From Pratylenchus scribneri (taxonomy: Eukaryota > Nematoda > Chromadorea > Rhabditida > Pratylenchidae): a stretch of DNA of 64,000 bases. A program made the position numbers and the translations under genes. The notes beneath the pieces were generated by a model. That model was not told the origin of the DNA, searched no databases, and was given only the letters and a program-made list of their open reading frames with translations. This document shows, in pieces, positions 46,211 to 57,814 of this stretch (position 1 is the first letter of the stretch; each line of letters opens with the position of its first letter). The stretch spans positions 4,085,501 through 4,149,500 of the forward strand of contig JAQSEB010000041.1 in NCBI GenBank assembly GCA_030063045.1. Direction: 5' to 3'.

Positions 46211-46642
46211 TAAATAAAAAAGGTAATTTAATAAGTATTGAATTTTTTTTTGAATTTATTTAACAAAATTAAATATCGAAGAAATAAATAATAAAAAATT
46301 TTTTATAAAATTTATAAATTTTTTAGGAACACATAAAATTTATTAACTATTAATTTTAAATAATTTCTTAAAAATTATTTACTTTAATAATTGAAACTTC
46401 TGAGAAAACATTAAATAAATTAGTTAAAAAATTTCAAAAGAATTTTATAAAAAATGTTTCATAAAATATCATAAAATTATTGGAGTTGAAATTTAAGAAA
46501 AAGTAAAGATAAAAATTGTAATTTTTCTCCAGGTTCAAAATATTTTTAAAAATCAAATTATTCGTAATTTATTGAAATAAAATAATAATAATTAATCCAA
46601 TACATGTGAGAAAAAAAGGAAAAATTTTGAAATTTTTGCTGA
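46211..46642. other. AT-rich filler within the array
   Basis: Intron-like recurring blocks only. Confidence 0.45.
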
Positions 46643-46650
46643 ATTTGAAA

Positions 46651-47946
46651 CAGAGATTGGTATACTTGGGAAATTGCCAACTATATCTACCTCTACCTAT
46701 ACCTGACCACAGGTAGAGTTACCTATACATCTACCTATACTTTTTTTTGGCAGGTAGAGTAGAGTATAGGTATAGGTAGAGTATAGCAGTTTCCTATACC
46801 TTTTCCTATACCTTTTCAAAAAAATTTTTATAATAAAATTAATTTTTTTTATTTAAATTGACAATAAATTTATAAATATTGCAAAATTTATATCGATCAA
46901 CAATTAATCAAACTTATTGTTCAAATGGATGAATAATTTCTGGTTTAAAAGTTCAGAACAAATTCTGTTCCTCCTCTTTTCAGTCGCAATGCCCGCATAA
47001 CTGAAAATCCACTCTTGTGCCGCCGAAGTTGCCGGAATTGACAAAGTTTGAATAGCATATTCTTTCAATGCATTCCATTTTGAATCCGCTTCAAGCTGAA
47101 AATTGTTTTAAGAATTAATTTTCGAATATAAAAAATACCCAAAACGCAATCGGATCAATATCTTCAGGCATTGTTTCTTTTGCCCAGCTCAAATATGCAT
47201 TGATTGCTTTTTCCAATTCATTAATGGGTTCCTGTGCCTTTGAAGAATTTGCAGTAATTCGCCTTTTCTCTGCTTTCAATCGATCAAATGACGATATATT
47301 TTCATCAATTGATGTATTAATTTGATTTTGGATGATTTGCTGCTTCTGAACTTGGGAATTGATTTTGACCTTAATAGTTTTTTTTTAATTTTATTTTATA
47401 AATTTAGTTAAAAATTTAATTAATTACGTTCGATTTTAGTAATCCTTTTGCAGTGAATTCATCCATTTCTTCCATTATCCAGCAGTAATTCGGATCGAGG
47501 AAAGTGGCAATGATGAAGATTTTGTCAAATTTTTGATCACGCGTATCAAAAACAAAAGAAAATCTTTTTCGAATTTCAGCAACAAATTCGTCCCGAATAG
47601 TGGCCATGACAGGATTTTTTGAAAAATCCTTTGACTAATTTAGATTAAAAGAAGTAAAAGATTGTTCATTCAATTGCAAGAAATAAATTGTCAGTTTTTG
47701 AAAAAAATGCCAGAAAAAATTTAAAAAATAAGGAAATTCCATTAAATTTTTGGGTATAGAAAGAAGCTATAGGTATAGGAAAAAGTATAGGAAAACACCT
47801 CTATCTTTAGCTGGAAATTTTTTGCTCTACTCTACATCTACCTTTAGCTGGCCTTAGGTAGAGTATAGGTATAGGAAGCTATAGCTATAGGTATAGGTAT
47901 AGAATCACCTATACTCTACTTTTTCCTATAGCTATACCAATCTCTG
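46651..47946 (-). mobile_element. hAT element B with ACCTATA subterminal satellites
   Basis: The TIRs are CAGAGATTGGTATA and TATACCAATCTCTG, with an 8-bp duplication ATTTGAAA (46643-46650 and 47947-47954). Both ends carry dense CTACCTATAC / GTATAGGTAG motifs over 100-190 bp. Inside lies a spliced C-terminal part of a hAT transposase (46904-47607). At 1296 bp it is far too short for a complete autonomous hAT. Confidence 0.95.
46904..47607 (-). CDS. hAT transposase C-terminal part, three exons, open
   Basis: The minus-strand exons 47607-47428, 47369-47139 and 47095-46904 join in phase with GT/AG borders to a 200-residue frame. The start (RKRFSFVFDTRDQKFDKIF then IIATFLDPNY) matches the end of the hAT catalytic region. 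The last exon (LSIPATSAAQEWIFSYAGIA then KRRNRICSELLNQKLFIHLN) is the hAT C-terminal dimerisation domain. The zinc finger and the DDE Asp residues are absent, so it cannot transpose alone. The open frame in a neighbourhood of dead exons is notable. Confidence 0.8.
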
Positions 47947-48284
47947 ATTTGAAAATAAATAATTAAAAAAATAAAAAACCTATAATAGATTCCGGATAAT
48001 TTTTCTTTTTAAAAAATTGAAAAATACCGTGATTCAAAAATATTATCAATTGCCAATCCCAAAAAATTTATCTAATTAAAAATAATTAAAATAAACAATG
48101 TATTTTAATATTTTATTAAAAATTTTTTAATGAAACACATAAAATTTATTATTTAATGTTTTTAATATAATTAATACTAAAAATTATTCACTTTAAAATT
48201 GACGACTGCGTGATAAGAATGAACAATAAATAAATTATTAATAAATTTTAATTAATTAAGTCAAAATTTTACCAGTCACACCCT

Positions 48285-48485
48285 GCTGAACTTATTAGAA
48301 AATAATTTAAAAACACTTCACTGGCGCCGCTCGTCCCCATTGGGCCATAGTTCACTTCAAGCGGTGTTTCTAATTTCCATACAGATTCCATTCATGGAGG
48401 TAATTTTCGACTTGTTTGTTATTTCCGTCTAAATGTCCGACGTGCGATTCATTCATAGAATCACTGAGAGCACTGAATCCTAAAA
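48285..48485 (-). pseudogene. Decayed type E exon with adjoining calponin remnant
   Basis: The minus strand from 48,485 gives GFSAL, a SHV-SD segment, and a TEIT-like piece in another frame, then a remnant corresponding to 46,000-46,050 (CACTGGCGCCGCTCGTCCCC on plus). Confidence 0.5.
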
Positions 48486-49379
48486 AGAAGAGGAATTCAT
48501 TATAATTGATTGAATTTAATTTATTTTAAATATAATAAATATTCAAGAAATAGTAAAAAAATAAAATTTTAATAATTAAAAATTTTTGTAATGAAAGACT
48601 AACTTATTTTTTAATATTAAAAAATATAAATTTTGCATGTTTTCAGGTAAAAAAGAAAAAAAATAATTTTTAAAAAAATATATTTATTAAAACCATAAAT
48701 TTTTTTACCAAATAAATAAAAAATTATAATTGACAATTATTTTTTAAATTTTTATTTAAATTTATATTGTTTAAATTATTTTGAGGGGGGACTGCACCTC
48801 TGTCAGTTTCATCATAGGAAAAGATTTCTATTTTTATTGATAATTATTTATAATTAATTTATGAATTCATTATTTTTAATTGATAGAAATTTTCTTATTG
48901 ATATTGTTGATAAAAATATTTAAATTATTTAAAAAAATTTAACCCATAAATATTTTAAAAGAAAATATTTATAATTAATAAACAAAAATAATTTTAATCA
49001 AATTAATGAATCATGGTCAAATCCAAAATTTTCTAAATATAAATAAATAAAAAAATAATTTTAATGAAAAATTAATGTATATTTTGTCCATTTTTCATAA
49101 AATTAAAATTTTTTAATGAAACACATAATTTTTTTATAAAATTATTTTATATAATACCTAATTATTGTTCTCTTTAATAATTCAGATCTTCAGGAAAACA
49201 TCCTAAAATAATAATAATTAAAAAAAATTTTAATAAAACATAAAATTTTTTATTTAATAATTTTATATAATTAACTTAAAAATTATTCACTTTAATAATT
49301 GAAATCAGCGATTAAGAACATTAAATAAATTATTCAAAAAAAATATTTAAAAAAAATTATATTTAATCAAATCAAAATT
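48486..49379. other. AT-rich filler within the array
   Basis: It contains recurring blocks also at 36,030-36,560 and 58,500-58,640. No exon is recognised. Confidence 0.45.
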
Positions 49380-49865
49380 TTATCAGTCATTCCCCCTTAG
49401 GATACATATTTTATTGGTGCCATTTTTGGAAAGTACTGCGACACTTGCGGACCCGACACTTGCGGACGAAATGGTCTGAAGCCGAAGGTGGTAAAGTTGT
49501 TGTTGAATTGTTTATGGCATATTATTAGGCATAAAATTAGCTAAAAAATGGCATCAAAATCTTGGACCAATATTGGGTATTCACTGAATTATGGCCAAAA
49601 AACCGTTGTTTTAATTAAAATTGCGATTTTGACGGTTTTTTGGCCATAATTCGGTGAATATTTAACATTGACCAAAACTTTTGATGTCATTTTGTAGCTA
49701 ATTTTATGCCTAATAATATGCTATAAACAATGCAACTCCAACTTACCACCTACGGCTCCAGACCGTTTCGTCCGCAAGTGTCGGGTCCCCAAGTGTCGGC
49801 CAACCCTTTGGAATTATGCCTTCTGAGCACATAAGTTTGTAAATAAATTTACCCATTTTCAAAAA
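49380..49865 (-). pseudogene. Decayed calponin repeat split by a foldback element
   Basis: The plus-strand halves 49,380-49,431 and 49,806-49,865 rejoin at TTTGGAA to sequence aligned with 57,265-57,365 and 33,390-33,475. The insert is described separately. Confidence 0.65.
49432..49805. mobile_element. 374-bp foldback element of the ACTTGCGGAC family
   Basis: Palindromic arms: left CGACACTTGCGGACCCGAC, right the complement ending GTCGGCCAACC. It is flanked by TTTTGGAA (49424-49431) and CTTTGGAA (49806-49813), an 8-bp duplication with one change. The same family lies at 11245. Confidence 0.85.
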
Positions 49866-50754
49866 ATATATTTTCCTTTTTTTTAAATATTTTTTTTCTA
49901 GTATAATATGTCAATGGAAATATTAAAATTCAGTTAGATATGGGAAATTAAATTCATTGACAGTTAATTGAAGATTTTTATGGGGGGGGGGGGGGCGGGG
50001 TTGGAGAATTCAATGAAAATTTTCCACCTCTTCAAAATTTATTCCGATATGATGTTTGTGGCAAATATGCAATGGGCAAAATGGAGATAAACATGCATAA
50101 AAATGAAAATTGACTATTTGTCTATATCTAAGAAAAATTACTTTAGTAATGCAAACACAAAATATAATATTGTTCATTTTAAAATTGGTTTGTGAATTGA
50201 TTGAAAAATTTCAATATAATTCAATTAAATTTGATAATTTCCATTCAAAAATATTTTATTTTTTCCCCAAATTTTTTTAATTTAAAAAAGTATTTATCTT
50301 TTCCTTAAATTTCCTATGAAATTTTAACTGAAAAAATTTATGCAAAGGTCGAAAATTTTATAAAAATTATAAAAAATTTATCTAATTGGAAAATTCAATC
50401 TAAAGCATTATTATAAAATAAAATTTAATTAAATTTCATAGAAAATTTCTAATTTGAAATGATTTTTATTTTTATTCCAAATTTTTTAAATCACATAAAA
50501 TAAAGTTATTATGTTTTCAATAAATTTTCTCAGGAATTTAAGGACAATTCAAATTAAATTTATTTCCATATAAATTTATTTTGAGTTTGGGATAATGTTT
50601 TGTTCGTTTTTTCATCAAAAAAATTTTTGCTTTTATTAAAATTTTTTAACAATTTATGAGTTTCATTATTTTTAGTTGATTGGGACTTTTTTATATTAAT
50701 TGGTAAAAATATTTTAATTATTTTATAAAATATTTTAACCCATAAAATATTTTA
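49866..50754. repeat. AT-rich segment, 50,340-50,754 duplicated at 58,025-58,620
   Basis: Shared blocks include AAAGGTCGAAAATTTTATAA, AAATAAAGTTATTATGTTT and TTTATTTTGAGTTTGGGATA, the last followed by ATGTTTTGTTCGTTTTTTCA. A G-run with one C lies at 49,983-49,998. 50,060-50,180 is a copy of the ATGGCGAAAAACAC-type repeat. Confidence 0.7.
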
Positions 50755-50945
50755 CTGCTACTACTGGTGGTCTTTTTAGCCCGGCGGTAGATGCCCGATG
50801 CCGCTAGACTTTTAATATTATTTTCCTCTCTTTCTGCACAATTGATTCTTCCAAATTTTTGGCTTTTCTATTTTCGGCCTTTCCTCCATTGATTGGCGTA
50901 TGGGTATAGTTTTCATCTTAAATTTGGTCTTGTGATTTAATTTGA
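50755..50945 (-). pseudogene. Calponin-array exon, type K (partial)
   Basis: CCCGGCGGTAGATGCCCGATG, CCTCTCTTTCTGCACAATTG and TCCATTGATTGGCG align with the upstream half of exon K. The KQQIY half is missing. Confidence 0.55.
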
Positions 50946-53285
50946 AAAATTCATTGTAAAAATATTAATTATATAATGTCAATATATTTGTCAGTTTTAA
51001 TTTATAATATTTTAATTTTTTCCCTAATTTTTAATACTCATGAAATAAAGTATTTATATTTTCCTTAAATTTCAAATAGAATTTTAATTAACAAACTGGG
51101 CGAAAAGAATTTCGTACGAAAATTAAAAAAAAACTAAAAAATATATAATTAAATTAATTTTTTTTTGAAAAAATTCAATTTAAAACATTAATAATAATGC
51201 TAATAAATTTCATCCGAATATTTTTTTAAAAGGCATTATTCATTTTTTTTCTAATTTTTTAAACTCATAAAGTAAAATATTATAATCGTTTTCTTAAATT
51301 TTTTTCTTGCATTTAAAACTGATAAAATAAATGAGTGATTTTTGACCGAAAATATAAAACAATAATAAAATAAAACAATAATAAAAATTTACAATTGATT
51401 TAACGTTCTTCTAATAAAATTTTTGTATAAATGATGAGTTTTTCTAATAATTTTGACAAAAATCTATGGCTGGTTCAAATTTGATCAAATTTAGTCTCTA
51501 ATTTTGTTGAAGATCTTCAGTAATCAAATATTTTTTTTGAAAAATGATTACAAATTAGGAAACGTAAATCTTTTATAGAAGTTTTAAGATAAATCATATA
51601 TAAATTTATAAACTTAATATTTTCCTATTTTTTTTTTTTGATTTTTTAAAATCAAACTCATAAATATTTCTATAATTTGAATTCATTAATAAACTATTTT
51701 TTAATTTAATAAAAAAAGAACACAACCACAAATACAAAATCATAAAAAATAATTGAAGCTATCACCCAAGCAAGAATGGAGTTTTTAATTTTTTTGGTCG
51801 ATTCGCTCCGCTATATTCAAAAAGATGTAAATATTTCTGAAACTCATAATTTTAAAAATTGAAGAAAAAAATTTAAACCCATTCATTAATAATCATTAAT
51901 TTATTATAAAACATGAAATTTATTATGTTGAAATAAATTAAAGATTGAGACATGTCCACAAGGAACAAAGTAAAATTGTAAAAATAATTTTAAAAAATAA
52001 AAAAATTGGAGATTTAAAAATAAATTTAAATTTTAAAAATTACGAAATCAATTTATTATTTATTCATTTGATTGCATTTTAACCTATAATATTTTGAATA
52101 TGCACCCAATTTAATGATTTATTAAAATTTTTTATAAATTTTTGAGTATTTTTAAATAAAATCAAAAATGAATATAAATTTGATGTTAGAAATTTATAAG
52201 TCAATTTTATTAGAAAACACAAGGTCCATATTAGTTGAAATTCAAATGAATTAATACTAAAATTAAAATTTTTGTAAAGTCGATGAATGAAGAAGGGAAA
52301 TAGAAAATTTATGATTGGACGGTAGTGGGATTCGTACTTTTTAATCCAAAATTTTGAGTCACAATAAAATATTTTAATGAATAATTCCAGTTAAAATGGC
52401 AAAATTTATTCACAATTGCTGAAAAAGTGAAAAGGAACTACAAATATTGAAAATCTCTCCAATATAGAAAATCTACAAAACAGAAATTCTATTTTGATTT
52501 TTGTTTTTCTAATTTGAAAATATCCGAGTACCTGGTGAATGTATGTGAAATTCAAGTCGGGTTTTTCATTTTTTTCAAGTTTTTATTGTAATTCATAAAT
52601 TTTTTTACCTTTTTTAATAATATAATTTTTTTAAAACATTTCTACAAATATTTAAAACCAGCCTTGAGATTGTCCATGACAATTCGAAAAATTAAAAAAA
52701 AAACTAAATAATAAATTTGATTGAATTTTCATTGAATTCTTATAGGTACTTATCCAGTTTACATCCCCTTTTTGAGTTTTCCTCCATTGATTGGCATGGT
52801 GCGATATCTTAAAAATGTGGTAAAAGTACCAGGTAAAAGAACTTGGTAAAATGACGACCTGCCCCAACCCAGGATTAAAATTTTACTTTTTTACCTGATT
52901 CTTTTCCCTTCTATTTGGGGCTTACCTGCTTTTTGCTCCTTCTATTTACCTGGTAAATAAGTATTTACCAGGCAAATTAAATTTACCATTACCTCGTTTT
53001 TAAGATACGGGCCATGGTGTTTTCACCTTATTTGGTCCTGCGATTTAATTGGAAATATTCAATATAAAACATTAATATTATGATAAATTCAATCAAAGTT
53101 CATTCATCAATTTTGATTTAAAAATATTTTAATTTTTTCTTCTAAATTTTTTCAACTCATAAAATAAATTAATTATGTTTTCCTTAAATTTCCTCAAGAA
53201 TTTAACTGACAAAATGCATAATTAATGTTGTTCGAAAATTTAAATTTAAAAAAATTAATAATTGACAAATATTTTAAAAATATTT
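50946..53285. repeat. AT-rich filler with the 51.8-52.7 kb duplicate and a TACCTGGTAAA block
   Basis: 51,820-52,660 is the partner of 26,110-26,900. 52,790-53,020 is a block bounded by inverted repeats (ATATCTTAAAAATGTGGTAA and TTACCTCGTTTTTAAGATA) with repeated TTTACCTGGTAAA, probably another small TIR element inserted in a K-type remnant (TCCATTGATTGGCATGGTG before it, GGTGTTTTCACC after it). The 71-codon minus frame there is not a gene. Confidence 0.6.
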
Positions 53286-53289
53286 TTAG

Positions 53290-53400
53290 TAATTATATTT
53301 AATAAATTACCCTGTCAGGCTAGCAGGTTGAATAGCGAATTGATTTGTACCCATTTAAAGAAAGATGAAGCCTTGATTTTCTTGGTGTTGATCTACTATT
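53290..53400 (-). pseudogene. Decayed calponin repeat
   Basis: The minus strand reads MGTNQFAIQPASLTG, a calponin core (G-T-N-x-F-A) aligned with MDTNRFANHSG at 45.3 kb. Confidence 0.65.
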
Positions 53401-53725
53401 TTAGTACATAAAATAATATTTTTCAAAAATTTTCTGATTTTTTTAAAAAATGATTAAACCCATAAATCCTATATATAATTTTAGAGTGTGTGTTTGTCTG
53501 TTACTCGATTTTCTCGGAGATGTGTGGATGGATTGAGCTGAATTTTTTTGGAATAGGTGTTTTCGATGGTGCTGATCAAGCACATAAAAAAAGTTTTTTG
53601 ATTCACGTGATTTTACGTGATTTTGGTATACGGTATATCAAGTACCGTAGTTTTGAGAAGGGAATTTTGGTAAGCAGAGAAATCATGTATAATTCATGCC
53701 AAGTACTTAGTAAAATGAAAAGTTT

Positions 53726-54075
53726 AGGGTAATCGAGGGTGCTGAAAACGATGGTGACATTGATTTTGCATTTGGTTCAAATCTCGCGCAGCTAGGCCAT
53801 AAGTTATGGCCAAGTTTGAAGATTTTAGATTTTGATGAAAGAAATGTCAAATATAGGGTAATCGAGGGTGCTGAAAACGATGGTGACATTGATTTTGCAT
53901 TTGGCTCAAATCTCGCGCAGCTAGGCCATAAGTTATGGCCAAGTTTGAAGATTTTACATTTTGATGAAAGAAATGTCAAATATAGGGTAATCGAGGGTGC
54001 TGAAAACGATGGTGACATTGATTTTGCACTTGGTTCAAGTCTCGCGTAGCTAGGCCATAAGTTATGGCCAAGTTG
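53726..54075. repeat. 129-bp tandem repeat, about 2.7 copies
   Basis: AGGGTAATCGAGGGTGCTGA occurs at 53726, 53855 and 53984. The unit is 43 codons long and open on both strands, which creates frames of 77 and 140 codons with a repeating peptide (IEGAENDGDIDFA on plus). It lies inside the Helitron-like element, so no gene is claimed. Confidence 0.9.
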
Positions 54076-54099
54076 ATGATGCTGGAACTGAGCTCCGAA

Positions 54100-54440
54100 G
54101 GGGTGAGGATTATACGGAAATATATCCATAAACCCTTATCAACCGTTTGAGCCCCGAAGGGGCGAAGATTATAGAGGAATATATCCATAAACCATTATCG
54201 AAGGGGCGAAGATTATAGAGGAATATATCCATAAACCATTATCAACCTTCTGAGCCCCGAAGGGGCAAAGATGATACGTCATCAGTTTCGGGGGACATCG
54301 TAGATAAGATGAATAAGAAAGAGAAAAAGAATTTAGATAAGATGAGTAAGAAAGAGAAAAGAAAAAAGAATTTAGATATGAGCAAGTAAGAGAAAAGAAA
54401 AAAATTTAGATAAGATGAGTAAGATAGAGAAAAAGATTTT
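54100..54440. repeat. Two further tandem arrays inside the Helitron-like element
   Basis: CCATAAACCATTATC with GAGCCCCGAAGGGGCGAAGA repeats three times (54,120-54,280); GCCCCGAAGGGGC is a hairpin. Then AGATAAGATGAGTAAGA with AGAGAAAAAGAATTT repeats about four times (54,300-54,440). Confidence 0.85.
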
Positions 54441-54484
54441 GACTAGCTCAGAAGAACGCCCGATAGGGCGTTCGCCTGAGCTAG

Positions 54485-55323
54485 TATTTATAAAATTCGA
54501 ATTCATTAAAAAAGTAATTTATTTTTAAATTTAATTAGAAAGGTCATAAAGGAGAAATCATATTATTTGGACCGATCTTTCGTTTGCCAATCGGCGATTT
54601 GTTCTCGCATTCTTTTTGGAAAACTTGTGAAAAATTTTCTATAAAGTGCCAAAATTTTTCAAAAAATTTTTCAATTTTTTTCTTAAAAACTATAATTAAA
54701 AATTTTTCAAAAACTCATGATAATGCGGTCAAAAACTGCCAAAATGATGAATATTAATCAAAAAGTCCACGAATCAACAAAAATATTGATAAAAAAACAT
54801 GTTTGGGTTTTAAGCTATTTTAAGTTCATAAACAGAATATTGATATCAATAAAAATCCATTCCATAATGACTACATCATTCATTCTTAAGATATTATTGT
54901 CAATTTAAAATAATTAAAAAATAAACAAATTAGTCAATAAACTTTAAATTAAATTAAAAATATTATAATTTCAAGAAAGTTAGGAGAGAGTTTGCAATTT
55001 TTTGTGTACAAAAATAAAAGATTAAAAAAAATTAAAACCCATAAAAATATTTCGAATCATTTTCCTTTTTAAGAAATAAAAAAAATTCAATGATCCAAAA
55101 ATATATCGAAGTCTTACTCCAAAAATTAGTCCAAGTAAAATAAAATAAATTATGTGGAAATTAGTTAAACATTATGAAAATGAATTTAAAATCAATTAAA
55201 ATAATGGCAAAACCCAGGCTAACAGTGATGCCTCCTGGCTTATCTTCCTCCCCTCGCCCACATATTCTTATTCCTTATCATCATCGCCTTCTTCTTCCGC
55301 CATTTTTTATTATTTTTTTGGGG
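54485..55323. other. AT-rich filler within the array
   Basis: No exon recognised; the 63-codon frame at 54717 has no domain. Confidence 0.45.
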
Positions 55324-55331
55324 CTTTAGAG

Positions 55332-56158
55332 TAGGATTGGACAGAGTCGGTTTTAAACCGGGGTTTACGGTTTCGGTTTTGGCCCGTTTTTGAGTCTCGG
55401 TTTCTGTTTCGGTTTTAAAAAAATCCTCGGTTTCGGTTTCGGTTTCTCGGTTTTGGCAGTTTTTGAAAAATGGTCATAAAAATTTCAAAAAAATTTAATT
55501 TTTCATAAAAAAATTGTAAAAAAATCAAACAAAATAAAATATCGTTTTCAATATTTTCTTCATCAATTTTTATGTTTTTTTTTCTGGGTTCGTTTAAAAT
55601 GAAAATGGCCTCAAAGAAAAAATTTATTCAAAATTGCCTCGCAGGGAAAAATTAGGACAAAAAAGATCTGATATGAAAGAATTTTAACTAAAAATGCGCA
55701 CCTAATAATAGAAAAATTTGAGTAAAAATAGCCTCGTAGGGAGAAAATTAGTCAAATATTGCCTTGCACAAGGCCAAAATGATTCAATAAAGAGAAATTT
55801 TAAACTATAATGTGCCCCGTTAGGGGAAATTTCAGCCAAAAATTGACTGAAAGTGGGAAATTTTAGTCAAAAATTACCCGATAAGGAAAAATTTTTTACC
55901 AAAAATGCTTTCTAAATATAAAATTTTAAGCCAAAAATGCCTCGCTAGCGAAAATTTTTAGAAAAAAATGGCTCCTCAAGGCATAGTTTTAACCAAAAAT
56001 TGGCCCTACGGGCAAAATCTAAAAACCGAAAAACCGATCGGTTTTGACCTTCGGTTTCGGTTTTGGCCGGTTTTCGAGTCTCGGTTTCGGTTTCGATTTT
56101 TAGGCCTAAAATCCTCGGTTTCGGTTTCGGTTCGGTTAACCGAACCGATCCAACCCTA
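55332..56158. mobile_element. hAT-type element C with CGGTTT subterminal satellites
   Basis: Tips are TAGGATTGGACAGAGTCGG on the left and CCGAACCGATCCAACCCTA on the right, with the 8-bp duplication CTTTAGAG (55324-55331 and 56159-56166). Both ends are built of TCGGTTTCGGTTTT motifs in inverted order. The middle is a degenerate 31-bp tandem array. No transposase. The 74-codon frame at 55968 comes from the repeats. Confidence 0.9.
55590..56015. repeat. 31-bp degenerate tandem array inside element C
   Basis: The AAA/TTT junction of the GGGAAATTTTAGCC-like core falls at 55830, 55861, 55892, 55924 and 55955, a 31-32 bp period. Units carry GCCTCG, (A/G)GGGAAAATTTTAG and CCAAAAATG. Earlier units (55,600-55,800) are more diverged. 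Confidence 0.8.
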
Positions 56159-56166
56159 CTTTAGAG

Positions 56167-56655
56167 CGCAACAATTGGTTCTAAACCGCTAAAAAAAATT
56201 GTAGATATGAAAATAATTAGAATAATTTCTAAATTGAGAGAAAATTATTGAAAAAAGGAAATTAAACAAATTTATACTCATTTTGAATTTCCTAATAAGA
56301 AGAAATGCAACAATTAAAATGGCTGCTCTTTGGAGTTGAAAATTTTCGGGAGAATCAAAGTTCGAAACAAAAATGGTTTCTTATTAGAATGAGAAATTTT
56401 AATTTCTCAAACAAATTTTATTTTCAGTCAGAGATTTCGCTGGAACTTCCCGTACCATAATAAAAATTAAATAATCATAAATACTAAAAAATTCATAAAA
56501 TTAAAAAGTTTTATGAAACACATAAAATTTTTTTTTAATTATTTCAAATAATAATCTTAAAAATGATTCACTTTAATTATTGATGAAGCAGGGTGGTGGT
56601 GCATAAAATATATTTTTAAATATTTAAAAAAATAAAATTCTTAAAAATAAAATGT
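56167..56655. other. AT-rich filler within the array
   Basis: No exon is recognised. Confidence 0.45.
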
Positions 56656-56659
56656 TTAA

Positions 56660-56770
56660 ATATACTGGTCATTCCTCATTCCACGCTATGATACATATTT
56701 ATTTGCTCCAGTTTTAAATGGGATTATGCCCTCAGAGCTCACCAGCTTGCTAAATTTATTCATTTTCATT
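56660..56770 (-). pseudogene. Decayed calponin repeat
   Basis: ACTGGTCATTCCTCATTCCA and ATACATATTTATTTGCTCCAG on plus align with 37870 and 57265; the minus reading keeps a NKYV-like core. Frame broken. Confidence 0.5.
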
Positions 56771-57264
56771 TAATATAATTAAATTATTTTTCTTATTTTA
56801 ATTTTTTTTAATAAAATAGGTCAATTGACGAATTAAATTCGGCTAAAAATGAAAAAAATTAAATTTCATATACAATTTGCAGAAAATAGCAAGGTCAGAA
56901 ATCGTTAAAAACATCTCCATGTAATCTATTACAATTCAAAACAGAAATTTAACTTTTATTTTTGTTTTTCCTGGTAATTTGAAAATAATGTCTGTGTAAA
57001 AGTAAATGAAATTAATTTCACTTTATTAAATTTTCTCAAGTTTTTTTTTGTAACTAATAAATTTTCTTACCCATATTAATAATATAATTTTAACATTTCT
57101 ACAAATATTTAAAATAATTACAGCAACGTGGAAAAAAACAAAAAAAAATAAATTAAAAAATTAAAAGCAAATTTGATTGAATTATACTAATTAAATTAAA
57201 TTTACGCTCTGAACCAAAAAAATATTTAAAAATAAAAATAAAATTAACATTAAATAAAAATTAA

Positions 57265-57365
57265 ATTTTACTCGTCATTCCCCGATGAGATTCATATTTG
57301 TTTGATGCCACTTTGGAATTTGGATTGGGATTTTCCCTCGAATGCATTAGGTTGCTAAATTTATT
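57265..57365 (-). pseudogene. Decayed calponin repeat
   Basis: The minus strand has FQSGI then, after one frame change, SNKYESHRGMTS. This is the calponin order SG-x-NKY-x-S-x-x-GMT. Confidence 0.65.
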
Positions 57366-57814
57366 CAAATTCATTAAAAAATAATTTAAATAAATTTAAA
57401 TTTTTTCATTTTAATTCAGCAAAATAAGTCAATGAAAGAATAATTTCGAAGAATTCGGTAAAAATTGGAAATTTAAAATATTTATAAAATTTTAAGAAAA
57501 AACAAGGCCAAAATCATTCAAAAATATAAATAAAATCTTTTCAATCAAAGGCAGAAATCCTATCTTTTATTTTAGTTTTTCTACTAATTTGAAAATATTA
57601 GAAAGAAAATATATGAAAATATTCGCTTTATAATTATTTTTTCAACTATTTTGTAACTCATAAATTTTTCTACTTATTTTAATATTATAATGTTTAAAAT
57701 TTATAAAAATATTTAAAATGATATTGTCGATCCGACAGAATTAAAAAAATAAAAATTAAAATAAAAAACTAAAAGTCAAATTTTTTTAATTGATTTCTCA
57801 TCGAATTAAACTTA

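Larger units (their letters stand above)
53467..54484 (+). mobile_element. Helitron-like element, non-autonomous
   Basis: It begins TCCTATATATAATTTTAGA after a host A and ends ACGCCCGATAGGGCG (hairpin), TTCGCCTGAG, CTAG before a host T. TC start, 3' hairpin about 10 nt before CTAG and A|T insertion without duplication are the Helitron signature. It contains three tandem arrays and no Rep/helicase. The same 5' tip is at 85 and a decayed 3' end at 31,407. Confidence 0.8.

Noticed and set aside
53707..54129. 140-codon minus frame and 77-codon plus frame
   Set aside because: The 129-bp tandem unit is divisible by three and open on both strands; it sits in a Helitron-like element.
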